DNA from: Mycolicibacterium vulneris
GTDB lineage: Bacteria; Actinomycetota; Actinomycetes; Mycobacteriales; Mycobacteriaceae
Reading direction: 5' to 3'
Assembly (NCBI RefSeq): GCF_002104765.1
Contig: NZ_NCXM01000003.1
Coordinates: 124,001 to 188,000 of the forward strand
Length of the DNA: 64,000 nucleotides
This document shows positions 49,626 to 57,363 of this stretch, piece after piece. Numbering within the stretch: the first letter of the stretch is position 1; every line of letters begins with the position of its first letter. The position numbers were made by a program, and so were the translations under genes. The notes under the pieces are model-generated. The model searched no databases, was not told the origin of the DNA, and saw only the letters and a list, made by a program, of their open reading frames with translations.

Positions 49626-50216
49626 ATGGTGCGCGGTGAACGCTCGCCCCGTGGCGATCACGCCGATCGGGTGCGTAGCACGCTGGTCGACGTCGCACTC
49701 GATCTCTTCAGCGCGCAGGGATACGACGCAACGACCACCGACGAGATCGCCAAGGCGGCCGGCGTGTCCACGCGAACGTTCTTCCGTTACTTCCCCACCA
49801 AGCAGTCCATCTTGTTCTTCGGAGCCTATGACTTCATCCAAGGATTCCGGGGGGTCTATCTCGCCCAACCGACGTCGGTGTCAGACCTCGACGCCATGAC
49901 CGAGTCGTTCGCGTCGCTGGCAATCGGCCTGAAACGGATCCGCCGCCGCGTCTCGCTCTATCAGAAAGCGGTCGCCACCTCTGTGGTCCTGCGCGGTCAG
50001 GAACGCCAGGACCAGGATGGCAATGCACAGATCGTCGCGATGGCGGTCGCAGAGCGCCGCGGGCTTCCGACGCCGGATGCCGCGGCGGAGGTACTCGCCG
50101 GGGTCGGGCTGCTGCTGCTCGACCGTGCCGTCAAGCGGTGGGTATCGGGCCCCGATCACACCGTCGACGACCTCGTCCGGCACGAGTTCGCCGCGTTATC
50201 GGCCGCCTTGCGCTAG
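49626..50216 (+). CDS. TetR-family regulator, copy 2
   Basis: 196 residues. HTH with TLVDVALDLFSAQGYDATTT, then EIAKAAGVSTRTFFRYFPTK, and a ligand domain aligned end to end with the TetR at 38589-39179. ATG 49626 is preceded by GAGGAGG. It is divergent from the ten-gene minus operon and upstream of the SDR-FadD-esterase-WS/DGAT operon. Boxes of one sequence type lie on both sides, so it probably represses both. An acyl-CoA ligand is likely by family analogy. Confidence 0.88.
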   Translation: MVRGERSPRGDHADRVRSTLVDVALDLFSAQGYDATTTDEIAKAAGVSTRTFFRYFPTKQSILFFGAYDFIQGFRGVYLAQPTSVSDLDAMTESFASLAIGLKRIRRRVSLYQKAVATSVVLRGQERQDQDGNAQIVAMAVAERRGLPTPDAAAEVLAGVGLLLLDRAVKRWVSGPDHTVDDLVRHEFAALSAALR

Positions 50217-50237
50217 TTTCCTCGATGCCCCGAGGCC

Positions 50238-50253
50238 TGGCAGGTGACTGCCA
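50238..50253. promoter_or_regulatory. TGRCAG-N4-CTGYCA box after TetR gene 2
   Basis: TGGCAGGTGACTGCCA, a perfect palindrome, followed by TATTGTC. It lies 22 nt after the TetR stop and 355 nt before the SDR. Confidence 0.55.
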
Positions 50254-50487
50254 TATTGTCTTATCGGCGACGCGCTGGATTCAGCGTCGATTCGTGCCGT
50301 GGCGGTACGACGCCCGGCGATGCGGGTGATCAGTGAAGAACGTCGGACTGAAGACGTTGAACTGCGGCGATAATTCCTGTTTGGACAACGTGACAGGCCC
50401 GCCGCTCGATGGTGATCGGCGTCCTCGTGTTCTCTGCGGCTACCCGTGAGATTCGGCTGAGCTCCCGAGAAGCACCGTCTTGACCTT

Positions 50488-50503
50488 TGACACTTGGCTG
50501 CCA
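50488..50503. promoter_or_regulatory. TGRCAG-N4-CTGYCA box before SDR operon
   Basis: TGACACTTGGCTGCCA followed by TACTGTCGG, as at 49514. It lies 105 nt upstream of the SDR ATG. The remaining intergenic sequence, 50254-50607, has no gene. Confidence 0.55.
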
Positions 50504-50607
50504 TACTGTCGGTATCCCGCGGCGTGGGCTGCTGACAGCTGTCCACGCGGACCTCACTCCCAGCGAGGCGACATTGCGCGGCACAAGAGCGAAAAGGGTT
50601 GACGAGC

Positions 50608-51423
50608 ATGGGTGTGTTGGACGGTCGGGTTGCTTTCATCACCGGCGCCGCGCGCGGGCAAGGACGTGCCCACGCGGTGCGGTTGGCTGCCGACGGCGCC
50701 GACATCATCGCGTTGGACATCTGTGCCGATATCGCGTCGATGGACTATCCCAACGCCACCCGGTCGGATTTGGACGAGACGGTCAAGCTGGTCGAGGGTG
50801 CCGGCCGGCGCATCGTGGCGCGTCAGGCCGATGTCCGCGACGGCGACGCGGTGGAGGCGGTCCTCGCCGACGGCCTCGCCGAATTCGGGCGCTTGGACAT
50901 CGTGATCGCCAACGCCGGCATCATCCGGCTGTCCGGTGGTGGTGACGACCGGCAGGTGTTCCGTGACATCGTCGACGTCAACCTGACTGGGGTGTGGAAC
51001 ACCGTGCATGCCGCGATCCCGACCCTGATCGAGGGCGGGCGCGGCGGATCGATCGTCATCACCAGCTCCAGCGCCGGGCTCAAAGCCACCGGCACCGACC
51101 GGACCGGCGGTCAGGCCTATTCAGCCGCCAAGCGAGGACTCGTGGGTCTGATGCAGGTGTGGGCCAACGACCTGGGGAAACATTCCATCCGGGTGAACAC
51201 CATCCACCCCACTGGGGTGGCGACCGGCATGGTCATGAACGAAGCGATGGGCAAACTGCTCGAGTCCGGGGACGTCGCGATCGAGGCGATGCAGAACGTG
51301 TTGCCGATCCCGATGCTGATGCCCGAAGACGTGGCGAACGCGGTGGCCTTCCTGGTCTCCGATGAAGCCAAGTTCATCACCGGAACGGCCTGGCCCCTTG
51401 ATGCCGGCTTTGCCGTGCGCTGA
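50608..51423 (+). CDS. Mycofactocin-type SDR oxidoreductase
   Basis: 271 residues. ITGAARGQGRAHAV is the variant glycine motif of the mycofactocin-coupled SDR subfamily, and the active site is TSSSAGLKATGTDRTGG then AYSAAKRG. Long insertions between strand 2 and helix C (ADIASMDYPNATRSDL) also fit that subfamily, whose NAD is held tightly. It should oxidise a secondary alcohol. ATG 50608 (MGVLDGR) chosen over TTG 50599. A close relative is at 56123-56944. Confidence 0.85.
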   Translation: MGVLDGRVAFITGAARGQGRAHAVRLAADGADIIALDICADIASMDYPNATRSDLDETVKLVEGAGRRIVARQADVRDGDAVEAVLADGLAEFGRLDIVIANAGIIRLSGGGDDRQVFRDIVDVNLTGVWNTVHAAIPTLIEGGRGGSIVITSSSAGLKATGTDRTGGQAYSAAKRGLVGLMQVWANDLGKHSIRVNTIHPTGVATGMVMNEAMGKLLESGDVAIEAMQNVLPIPMLMPEDVANAVAFLVSDEAKFITGTAWPLDAGFAVR

Positions 51424-51472
51424 ACGCCGCGGCTACTCACTGAGCACGGCGCGACTGTTTTGGTGGCGCGTC

Positions 51473-53092
51473 GTGACTGATCTCTACGCCCTGACAGCGA
51501 CCTTCGTCCGCGCCGGGCTTGTAACGGTCCTGCGCCCCGACAAATACCTTCGGATCCTCTCCGCGGTGCGGCGTGAAGGAATGTCGGCGACGGCGGGTTT
51601 TGCGATCGCCGCGGCGCGGTGTCCGCACCGGCCCGGTCTGATCGATGAACTCGGGACATTGAGCTGGCAAGAACTCGATCGGCGTTGCAGCGCGTTCGCG
51701 GCCGCCCTGCAAGCGCGGCGCAGCGGACCGCCGGCCACGATCGGCGTTATGTGCCGCAATCATCGTGGCTTCGTCGAAGCCGTCGTTGCGGCCAGCAGAA
51801 TCGGCGCCGACGTTCTACTGCTGAATACGTCGTTCGCGGGCCCCGCCTTGGCTGAGGTCGTGGCGCGGGAACGCGTTGAGGTGGTTGTCTTCGACGAGGA
51901 GTTCACCGAGACGGTCGAGCACGCAATGGCGGCAGACCCCGACGTGCACCGCATCGTGGCGTGGACCGATGATCCCGCCGCTCACGAGGTGACGGTCGAG
52001 AAGATGATCACCGCCTATCGCGGGCAACGCCCCTGGCCGGCGACGCGCACCGGCAAACTGATCCTGCTGACCTCCGGGACGACGGGACTCCCCAAGGGCG
52101 CCAGGCATTCCGGTGGTGGGCTCCGGGCTGTCGAGGCGATCCTGAACCGGACGCCGTGGCGCGCTGAAGAGACGACCGTCGTGGCGGCACCGATGTTTCA
52201 CGCCTGGGGTTTCGGGCAGTTGGTGCTCGCGGCGATGATGGCGTGCACCGTGGTTACGCGCCGCAAGTTCGATCCCGAGGCCACCCTGGACCTCGTCGAC
52301 CGATACCGCGCCACCGGGCTGGCCGTGGTTCCGGTGATGTTGGACCGAATCATGGACCTGCCCGACGATGTCCGCAACCGCTACAGCGGGCGCTCGCTGC
52401 GGTTCGCTGCCGCATCCGGTTCACGGATGCGGCCTGATGTGGTGATCGCCTTCATGGACCAGTTCGGCGATGTCATCTACAACAACTACAACGCCACCGA
52501 AGCCGGCATGATCGCCACCGCCACCCCGGCGGATTTACGCGCGGCGCCCGATACCGCCGGCAGACCTGCTGAGGGCACCGAAATCCGGATCCTGGACGCC
52601 GATTTCACCGAATTGCCGACCGGTGAGGTGGGCGGCATCTACGTCCGCAACTCGACGCAGTTCGACGGCTACACCTCGGGGACCACCAAGGACTTTCATC
52701 AAGGATTCATGTCCTCCGGAGACGTCGGCTACCTCGACGAGGCAGGCCGGTTGTTCGTCGTCGGGCGCGACGACGAGATGATCGTCTCCGGAGGGGAGAA
52801 CGTCTATCCGATCGAGGTGGAGCGAGCGTTGGCGCTACATCCCGCCGTGGAAGAGGTCTCGGTCATCGGTGTCGATGACGAGCAATACGGGCAACGTTTG
52901 GTCGCGTTCGTGGTGTTGGCCGAATCCGCGACAGTCACCACGGATGCACTCAAGCAGCACGTCCGCGACACCTTGGCCAACTACAAGGTGCCGCGTGAGA
53001 TCGCTGTCCTGGCAGAGCTGCCGCGCAGCAGCACCGGCAAGATCCTGCGCGCCGAACTGCAAGCGCGCGTCTCCACCACCGACAGTGGGTGA
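51473..53092 (+). CDS. Acyl-CoA synthetase (FadD, ANL superfamily)
   Basis: About 539 residues. P-loop LLTSGTTGLPKGA, YNNYNATEAG, SGDVGYLDEAG and the hinge/C-domain VVGRDDEMIVSGGENVYP, ending with the catalytic Lys in RSSTGKILRAEL. It activates a carboxylic acid to acyl-AMP then acyl-CoA. GTG 51473 starts at VTDLYALTATFVRAGL, a typical FadD2/FadD12-like N-terminus; an in-frame ATG at 51401 would overlap the SDR stop. Likely supplies the CoA ester for the dehydrogenase operon on the other strand. Confidence 0.86.
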   Translation: MTDLYALTATFVRAGLVTVLRPDKYLRILSAVRREGMSATAGFAIAAARCPHRPGLIDELGTLSWQELDRRCSAFAAALQARRSGPPATIGVMCRNHRGFVEAVVAASRIGADVLLLNTSFAGPALAEVVARERVEVVVFDEEFTETVEHAMAADPDVHRIVAWTDDPAAHEVTVEKMITAYRGQRPWPATRTGKLILLTSGTTGLPKGARHSGGGLRAVEAILNRTPWRAEETTVVAAPMFHAWGFGQLVLAAMMACTVVTRRKFDPEATLDLVDRYRATGLAVVPVMLDRIMDLPDDVRNRYSGRSLRFAAASGSRMRPDVVIAFMDQFGDVIYNNYNATEAGMIATATPADLRAAPDTAGRPAEGTEIRILDADFTELPTGEVGGIYVRNSTQFDGYTSGTTKDFHQGFMSSGDVGYLDEAGRLFVVGRDDEMIVSGGENVYPIEVERALALHPAVEEVSVIGVDDEQYGQRLVAFVVLAESATVTTDALKQHVRDTLANYKVPREIAVLAELPRSSTGKILRAELQARVSTTDSG

Positions 53093-53207
53093 ACCCGACT
53101 CTGCAGCGGACCACCCTGCGGCAACCGTCACCCCGACACAGAACGGAACCCGTGGCAACGATCGAACGACGACTGAAGAGTTCTCGGCAACGACGTGACG
53201 GCACGCC

Positions 53208-54491
53208 ATGGTGAAATATCCGTTGCCGACGGCGCCGCGACGCGACGCCGAAGGTGCCGAAATGATTTCGACCGACCGCGAGGGCACCACCCCGGGCCTG
53301 CGGTCAGTGGCCAAATGGGTCGTGCGCGCCCGCGCCACCGATTACATTGTGGCGCTGGCAACCTCGTATGGATCGATACCGATGATCGGCAGGTATTTTC
53401 AACCGTTCGGGGGCGCCGCCGCCGTGGGCGTGTGGGGGTATCGGCATGCCCCTGACTTCGTGTCCGCGGCGGTGCGGTCGCGGCTAGCGCCGGGGGCGGG
53501 CGAACTGCGCAAGCGGGAGCGCGATCAGACCAGAGAAGCCGCTGAAGCCGTCCTGGCCGACGTGACGCCCGACCGCACCTCCGTCGAGTGGCCCGCTCCC
53601 GAGCGAATTGCGCCGCTGTTCAAAGCCGGTCAGCAACGCAGAGATTATCTCTATCGACGGTCAGTCCCCTACGGCGAGAGCCCCGGCCAAGTCCTCGACG
53701 TGTGGCGGCGCCGCACCCTGCCGGCCGACCCTGCGCCGGTCCTGATCTTCGTGCCGGGCGGCGCATGGGTGTACGGCAGCCGCGTGATGCAGGGCTACGC
53801 ACTGATGTCGCATCTGGCCGAACGGGGCTGGATCTGCCTATCGATCGATTACCGGGTTGCGCCCCAGCACCGCTGGCCAAGGCACCTACTCGACGTCAAC
53901 GCCGCCGTGGCGTGGGCCCGCGCGAACGCCGACCAATTTGGCGGGGACACCGAGTTCGTCGCGATCGCAGGCTGTTCTGCCGGTGGTCACCTCTCGGCGC
54001 TGGCCGCCCTCAGCTGGGACGACCCCCGCTTTCGCGGTGACCTACCGCCGGGTGCCGAGACGTCGGTGGACGCGGTGGTGAGCATGTACGGCCGATACGA
54101 TTGGGAGGACCGCTCGACACCGGAACGCGACAAGTTCGTGGACTTCCTTGAACGTGTGGTGGTGCGGCGTCGCTACACGCGCCACCGCAACATCTTCCGT
54201 AGCGCATCGCCGATCGCGCGCGTACGGCCCGACGCGCCGCCCTTCCTCGTGGTGCATGGCACGGCCGACACCGTGATCCCGGTCTGGCAGGCGCGGGCAT
54301 TCGTCGACGCATTGCGCGCCACGTCACAAGCGGCTGTCGGCTACCTCGAGTTACCTGGCGGTCACCACGGATTCGACATGACCGACGCGACACGCACCGC
54401 CACAGCCGCAACCGTCATCGGCATCTTCCTCGACCAGGTCCGGCAAAGCCACGCCGAGCGGACAGCAAACCCGATATACAGGCACCACTGA
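53208..54491 (+). CDS. Carboxylesterase/lipase, LipC/LipQ-like alpha/beta hydrolase
   Basis: 427 residues. The oxyanion motif is VPGGAWVYGS (PGGAW in place of HGGG), the nucleophile Ser is in GCSAGGH, the acid in HGTADTVIP and the His in PGGHHGFDM. The long N-terminal part (~120 residues, with SYGSIPMIGRYFQPFG) is usual for mycobacterial LipC/LipQ, which are also encoded beside a WS/DGAT gene. It hydrolyses ester lipids, possibly storage lipids. The following WS/DGAT gene begins 28 nt downstream. Confidence 0.85.
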   Translation: MVKYPLPTAPRRDAEGAEMISTDREGTTPGLRSVAKWVVRARATDYIVALATSYGSIPMIGRYFQPFGGAAAVGVWGYRHAPDFVSAAVRSRLAPGAGELRKRERDQTREAAEAVLADVTPDRTSVEWPAPERIAPLFKAGQQRRDYLYRRSVPYGESPGQVLDVWRRRTLPADPAPVLIFVPGGAWVYGSRVMQGYALMSHLAERGWICLSIDYRVAPQHRWPRHLLDVNAAVAWARANADQFGGDTEFVAIAGCSAGGHLSALAALSWDDPRFRGDLPPGAETSVDAVVSMYGRYDWEDRSTPERDKFVDFLERVVVRRRYTRHRNIFRSASPIARVRPDAPPFLVVHGTADTVIPVWQARAFVDALRATSQAAVGYLELPGGHHGFDMTDATRTATAATVIGIFLDQVRQSHAERTANPIYRHH

Positions 54492-54519
54492 CCCTGCGAT
54501 CGCCGCGGAGGTGTGAATT

Positions 54520-55971
54520 GTGAAGCGGCTCAACGGCTGGGATGCGCTGATGTTGTACAGCGAGACACCCAACATCCACATGCATACCCTCAAAGTCGCC
54601 GTCATCGACGCCTCCAACCATCCCGGCGACTACACCTTCGAACTGTTCCAACGGACACTGGGTCGCCGCCTGCACCTCCTGGAGCCACTGCGCTATCAGC
54701 TCGTCGACATGCCCTTCAAACTGCATCGCCCGATGTGGCTGGAAAACGCGCGAATCGACCTGGACTACCACGTGCGCCGCGCCCGGGTGGCAGCACCGGG
54801 AGGCCGCCGAGAACTCGACACCCTGATCGGCGAGATCACCGCTAGCCCCCTGGACCGCACCCGTCCGCTGTGGGAGTTCCACTTCGTCGAAGGCATGGCC
54901 GACAACCGCTTCGCGGTGATCGGCAAGGTGCACCACGCCCTGGCCGACGGGGTGGCCTCCGCCAACCTGATGGCACGGGCCATCGACACCCGCAGCACCA
55001 GCCGTAGCGAACGCGACAACGACGGCGGCAGCGTCCCACCATCCACGGGTGTCCTGCTGCGCGCCGCGGCCCGCGATCACCTCGACCAGATCCGTGAACT
55101 GCCCGCCCTGATCACCAGCACCGTTAACGGAATCACCCGCGTTCGCCGTCGATCTCGCGAACGCGATCACAACGCAACCATGGCCAAAAATTTCCGTCCT
55201 CCCCCGACATTCCTCAACCACCTCGTACCACCCGGCCGAACGTTCGCCAGCGCCACGCTGTCACTGGCTGACGTCAAGGCGACCAGTAAGCACTTCGGCG
55301 TCACGATCAACGATCTCGTTCTGGCGACCGCCGCGGGGGCACTGCGAGAACTGCTGCTGCGCTACGACGGTCGCGCTGCCGAGCCGATCATCGCGTCGGT
55401 GCCGGCCAGCCTCGACACCTCACCCGACCGCATCGTCGGCAACCAACTGGGGGCGATGCTGGTGTCGCTGCCAGTACACCTCGACGACCCGGTGGAACGG
55501 GTGACGCTCAGCCACGCCGCAGCCGGGATCGCCAAGGAGAACTTCCACCTGCTGGGGCCCGCGATCATGAGCCGGTGGTCGGCCTACCTGCCGCCGCCGG
55601 TCGCGCCCCGCGCATTCGCCTGGCTGGCCCGCCACGAAGCGCAGAACATGCTGATGAACGTGCCGATCTCCAACGTGCCCGGCCCCAGGGAACGGGGAAC
55701 GATTGCTGGGGCACCGATGACAGAGATCTACTCCGTCGGACCAGTCATGAACGGCAGCGCAATGAACATGACGGTGTGGAGCTACGTCGACCAGTTCAAC
55801 ATCTCCGTGATCGCCGACGACCACACGTTTGCCGACACCCACGAGGTCACCGATGCAATGACTCGTTCCTTTGCCGAGATTCGCAGTGCTGCCGGGCTTT
55901 CCGGAGCGCTCACCGCAGTGGGTACGGCGATGGCTCATGTCACACCCGACGCTCAGCGACACCCTCGGTGA
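54520..55971 (+). CDS. WS/DGAT family acyltransferase (second copy)
   Basis: 483 residues. MKRLNGWDALMLYSETPN is the classic WS/DGAT start; HHxxxDG is intact (His138, His139, Asp143, Gly144 in KVHHALADGVA). The C-terminal NVPISNVPGPRE and GPVMNGSAMNMTVWSYVDQ are the PLWE/NVPGP-type family blocks. GTG start. It should esterify acyl-CoA to a glycerolipid or alcohol, here probably storing acyl groups made by the operon. Last gene of the SDR-FadD-esterase operon. Confidence 0.9.
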   Translation: MKRLNGWDALMLYSETPNIHMHTLKVAVIDASNHPGDYTFELFQRTLGRRLHLLEPLRYQLVDMPFKLHRPMWLENARIDLDYHVRRARVAAPGGRRELDTLIGEITASPLDRTRPLWEFHFVEGMADNRFAVIGKVHHALADGVASANLMARAIDTRSTSRSERDNDGGSVPPSTGVLLRAAARDHLDQIRELPALITSTVNGITRVRRRSRERDHNATMAKNFRPPPTFLNHLVPPGRTFASATLSLADVKATSKHFGVTINDLVLATAAGALRELLLRYDGRAAEPIIASVPASLDTSPDRIVGNQLGAMLVSLPVHLDDPVERVTLSHAAAGIAKENFHLLGPAIMSRWSAYLPPPVAPRAFAWLARHEAQNMLMNVPISNVPGPRERGTIAGAPMTEIYSVGPVMNGSAMNMTVWSYVDQFNISVIADDHTFADTHEVTDAMTRSFAEIRSAAGLSGALTAVGTAMAHVTPDAQRHPR

Positions 55972-56061
55972 ACTACCCGCTTTCCAGTGGCCTGCCGTGC
56001 TCATGGCCGGGCTCCTCGCTGAGCTGATCTGACCCTCGCGCCGAAGTGGTGCGTCCGTCGT

Positions 56062-56091
56062 CGGCACTGGGTGCCGGTGCTTAGCGCACCG
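56062..56091. terminator. Tandem hairpins between convergent genes
   Basis: CGGCAC / GTGCCG (56062-56076, 3-nt loop) followed by CGGTGC / GCACCG (56075-56091, loop TTAGC). They lie between the convergent WS/DGAT and SDR ends. Possible bidirectional terminator; no T-tract. Confidence 0.4.
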
Positions 56092-56122
56092 CCGGCCGAG
56101 TGCCCCCGGCTGCAACGCGCTA

Positions 56123-56944
56123 CTACATGGCGGTGTATCCGGCGTCGACGGGCAGGCACACCCCGGTGATGTAGCGGGCGTGGTCGCTGGCCAGCCACAC
56201 CACTGCGTTGGTGACGTCCTGTGCCTCGATGAACGGGACCGGAAGCAGGTTGGTGGCCAGCTTCGCCGCCGACGGATGCTCGGTAAACACTTGCGCCATG
56301 TGCTCGTTGACCACCATTGGAGTGAAGACCCCGGTCGGGTGCACCGTGTTGACCCGAATGCTGTGCTCGGCGTAAGAGGTAGCCGCCACCCTCATCAGGC
56401 CGACGACACCATGCTTTGACGCGGCGTAGGCGAAGGCTGCCGCGCTGCCGTCCCCACCTCGGCCCACCAGTCCCTGCGTCGAACTGGTCAGGATGATGGA
56501 GCCGCCGCGTCCTTTTCGGATCATCGAGGGCACTGAGGCTACCAGGGTGTTCCAGACCCCGAACAGGTTCGTCTCCACGATGTCTCGGTAGAGGCCCTGG
56601 TCGGTGGGGTCGGTCTTGCCCGTGGCCACCACGCCGGCGTTGGCGACCACGATGTCGATGTCCCCGAGTTCGGTGATTCCGGTCTCGGCAGCCGCTCGCA
56701 GGTCGACTAGGTCGCGGACATCTACCACCGACGTGTGAATCCGCCTGCCCCGATCACGGACGAGTTGCGCGGTCTGCTCCAGATCGTCGCGGCTGGAAAA
56801 GGAGTAGGGGATGGAATCCATATCGGCGGCGCGGTCGACCGCGATGATGTCGGCGCCTTGCTCGGCCATCGCTACCGCGTGGCTGCGGCCTTGCCCACGC
56901 GCAGCACCGGTGATCAGTGCGACTTTGTTGTCGAGCAGTCCCAT
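56123..56944 (-). CDS. Mycofactocin-type SDR oxidoreductase (second copy)
   Basis: 273 residues. ITGAARGQGRSHAV and the long helix-C insertion identify the same mycofactocin-coupled SDR group as the 50608 gene. Active-site sequence LTSSTQGLVGRGGDGS, then AYAASKHG. It should oxidise an alcohol intermediate using tightly bound NAD. It is monocistronic, with a TGRCAG-type box 90 nt upstream, suggesting control by the local TetR pair. Confidence 0.85.
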   Translation of the reverse strand: MGLLDNKVALITGAARGQGRSHAVAMAEQGADIIAVDRAADMDSIPYSFSSRDDLEQTAQLVRDRGRRIHTSVVDVRDLVDLRAAAETGITELGDIDIVVANAGVVATGKTDPTDQGLYRDIVETNLFGVWNTLVASVPSMIRKGRGGSIILTSSTQGLVGRGGDGSAAAFAYAASKHGVVGLMRVAATSYAEHSIRVNTVHPTGVFTPMVVNEHMAQVFTEHPSAAKLATNLLPVPFIEAQDVTNAVVWLASDHARYITGVCLPVDAGYTAM

Positions 56945-57033
56945 GTGTGCCCCTGTCCTAGTGTTCCGGCAGCGCGGTAGTGGCGGAGGGATCGAGTGCG
57001 CGGGCCCGCCTGGCCGCGCCCGGGAAGTCTATC

Positions 57034-57049
57034 TGACAGTGATGTGTCA
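57034..57049. promoter_or_regulatory. TGRCAG-type box upstream of the second mycofactocin-type SDR
   Basis: TGACAGTGATGTGTCA: 5 of 6 arm bases pair. It lies 90 nt before the minus-strand SDR start. Confidence 0.5.
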
Positions 57050-57221
57050 ATATTTTGTTCGCCAATGACAGAACGGCGGGCTCCGCATCGGTCAGGTTGC
57101 GGTGACCGGCGGACCCTGAACCAGGGATGTATTTCCTTGTGACAGTGCTATTGCCAACCCTCTGTTAGGCCACTGCGATACCTGTGCTCACGCCTCGAAT
57201 CACGTGCGTTATCCGATGAAG

Positions 57222-57237
57222 TGGCACGGGACTGGCA
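57222..57237. promoter_or_regulatory. Degenerate TGRCAG-type box
   Basis: TGGCACGGGACTGGCA followed by TATTTTGTC, resembling the box-plus-TA-TTGTC layout at 50238. Arms pair at 4 of 6 positions. Confidence 0.3.
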
Positions 57238-57363
57238 TATTTTGTCCCATCCCGGTCGCGAGCTGCCGCCGGATTTCGGGGAAGGACCTTGACCGCAGTT
57301 CCGCATCACCGCCGATGCCATCGTCGTGCACCTTCACGCACGGCCTTGGGGCGGGCGGCGCTG

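Larger units (their letters stand above)
56945..57363. other. Intergenic region with two operator-like boxes
   Basis: 419 nt between the SDR start and the end of the TetR-FadD fusion. Boxes lie at 57034-57049 and 57222-57237. The latter points at no intact plus-strand gene, so a gene may have been lost here. Confidence 0.4.

Noticed and set aside
57136..57156. Another TGACAG-type box (TGACAG-N5-TTGCCA)
   Set aside because: The spacer is one base longer and the second arm deviates, so I did not count it as a site.
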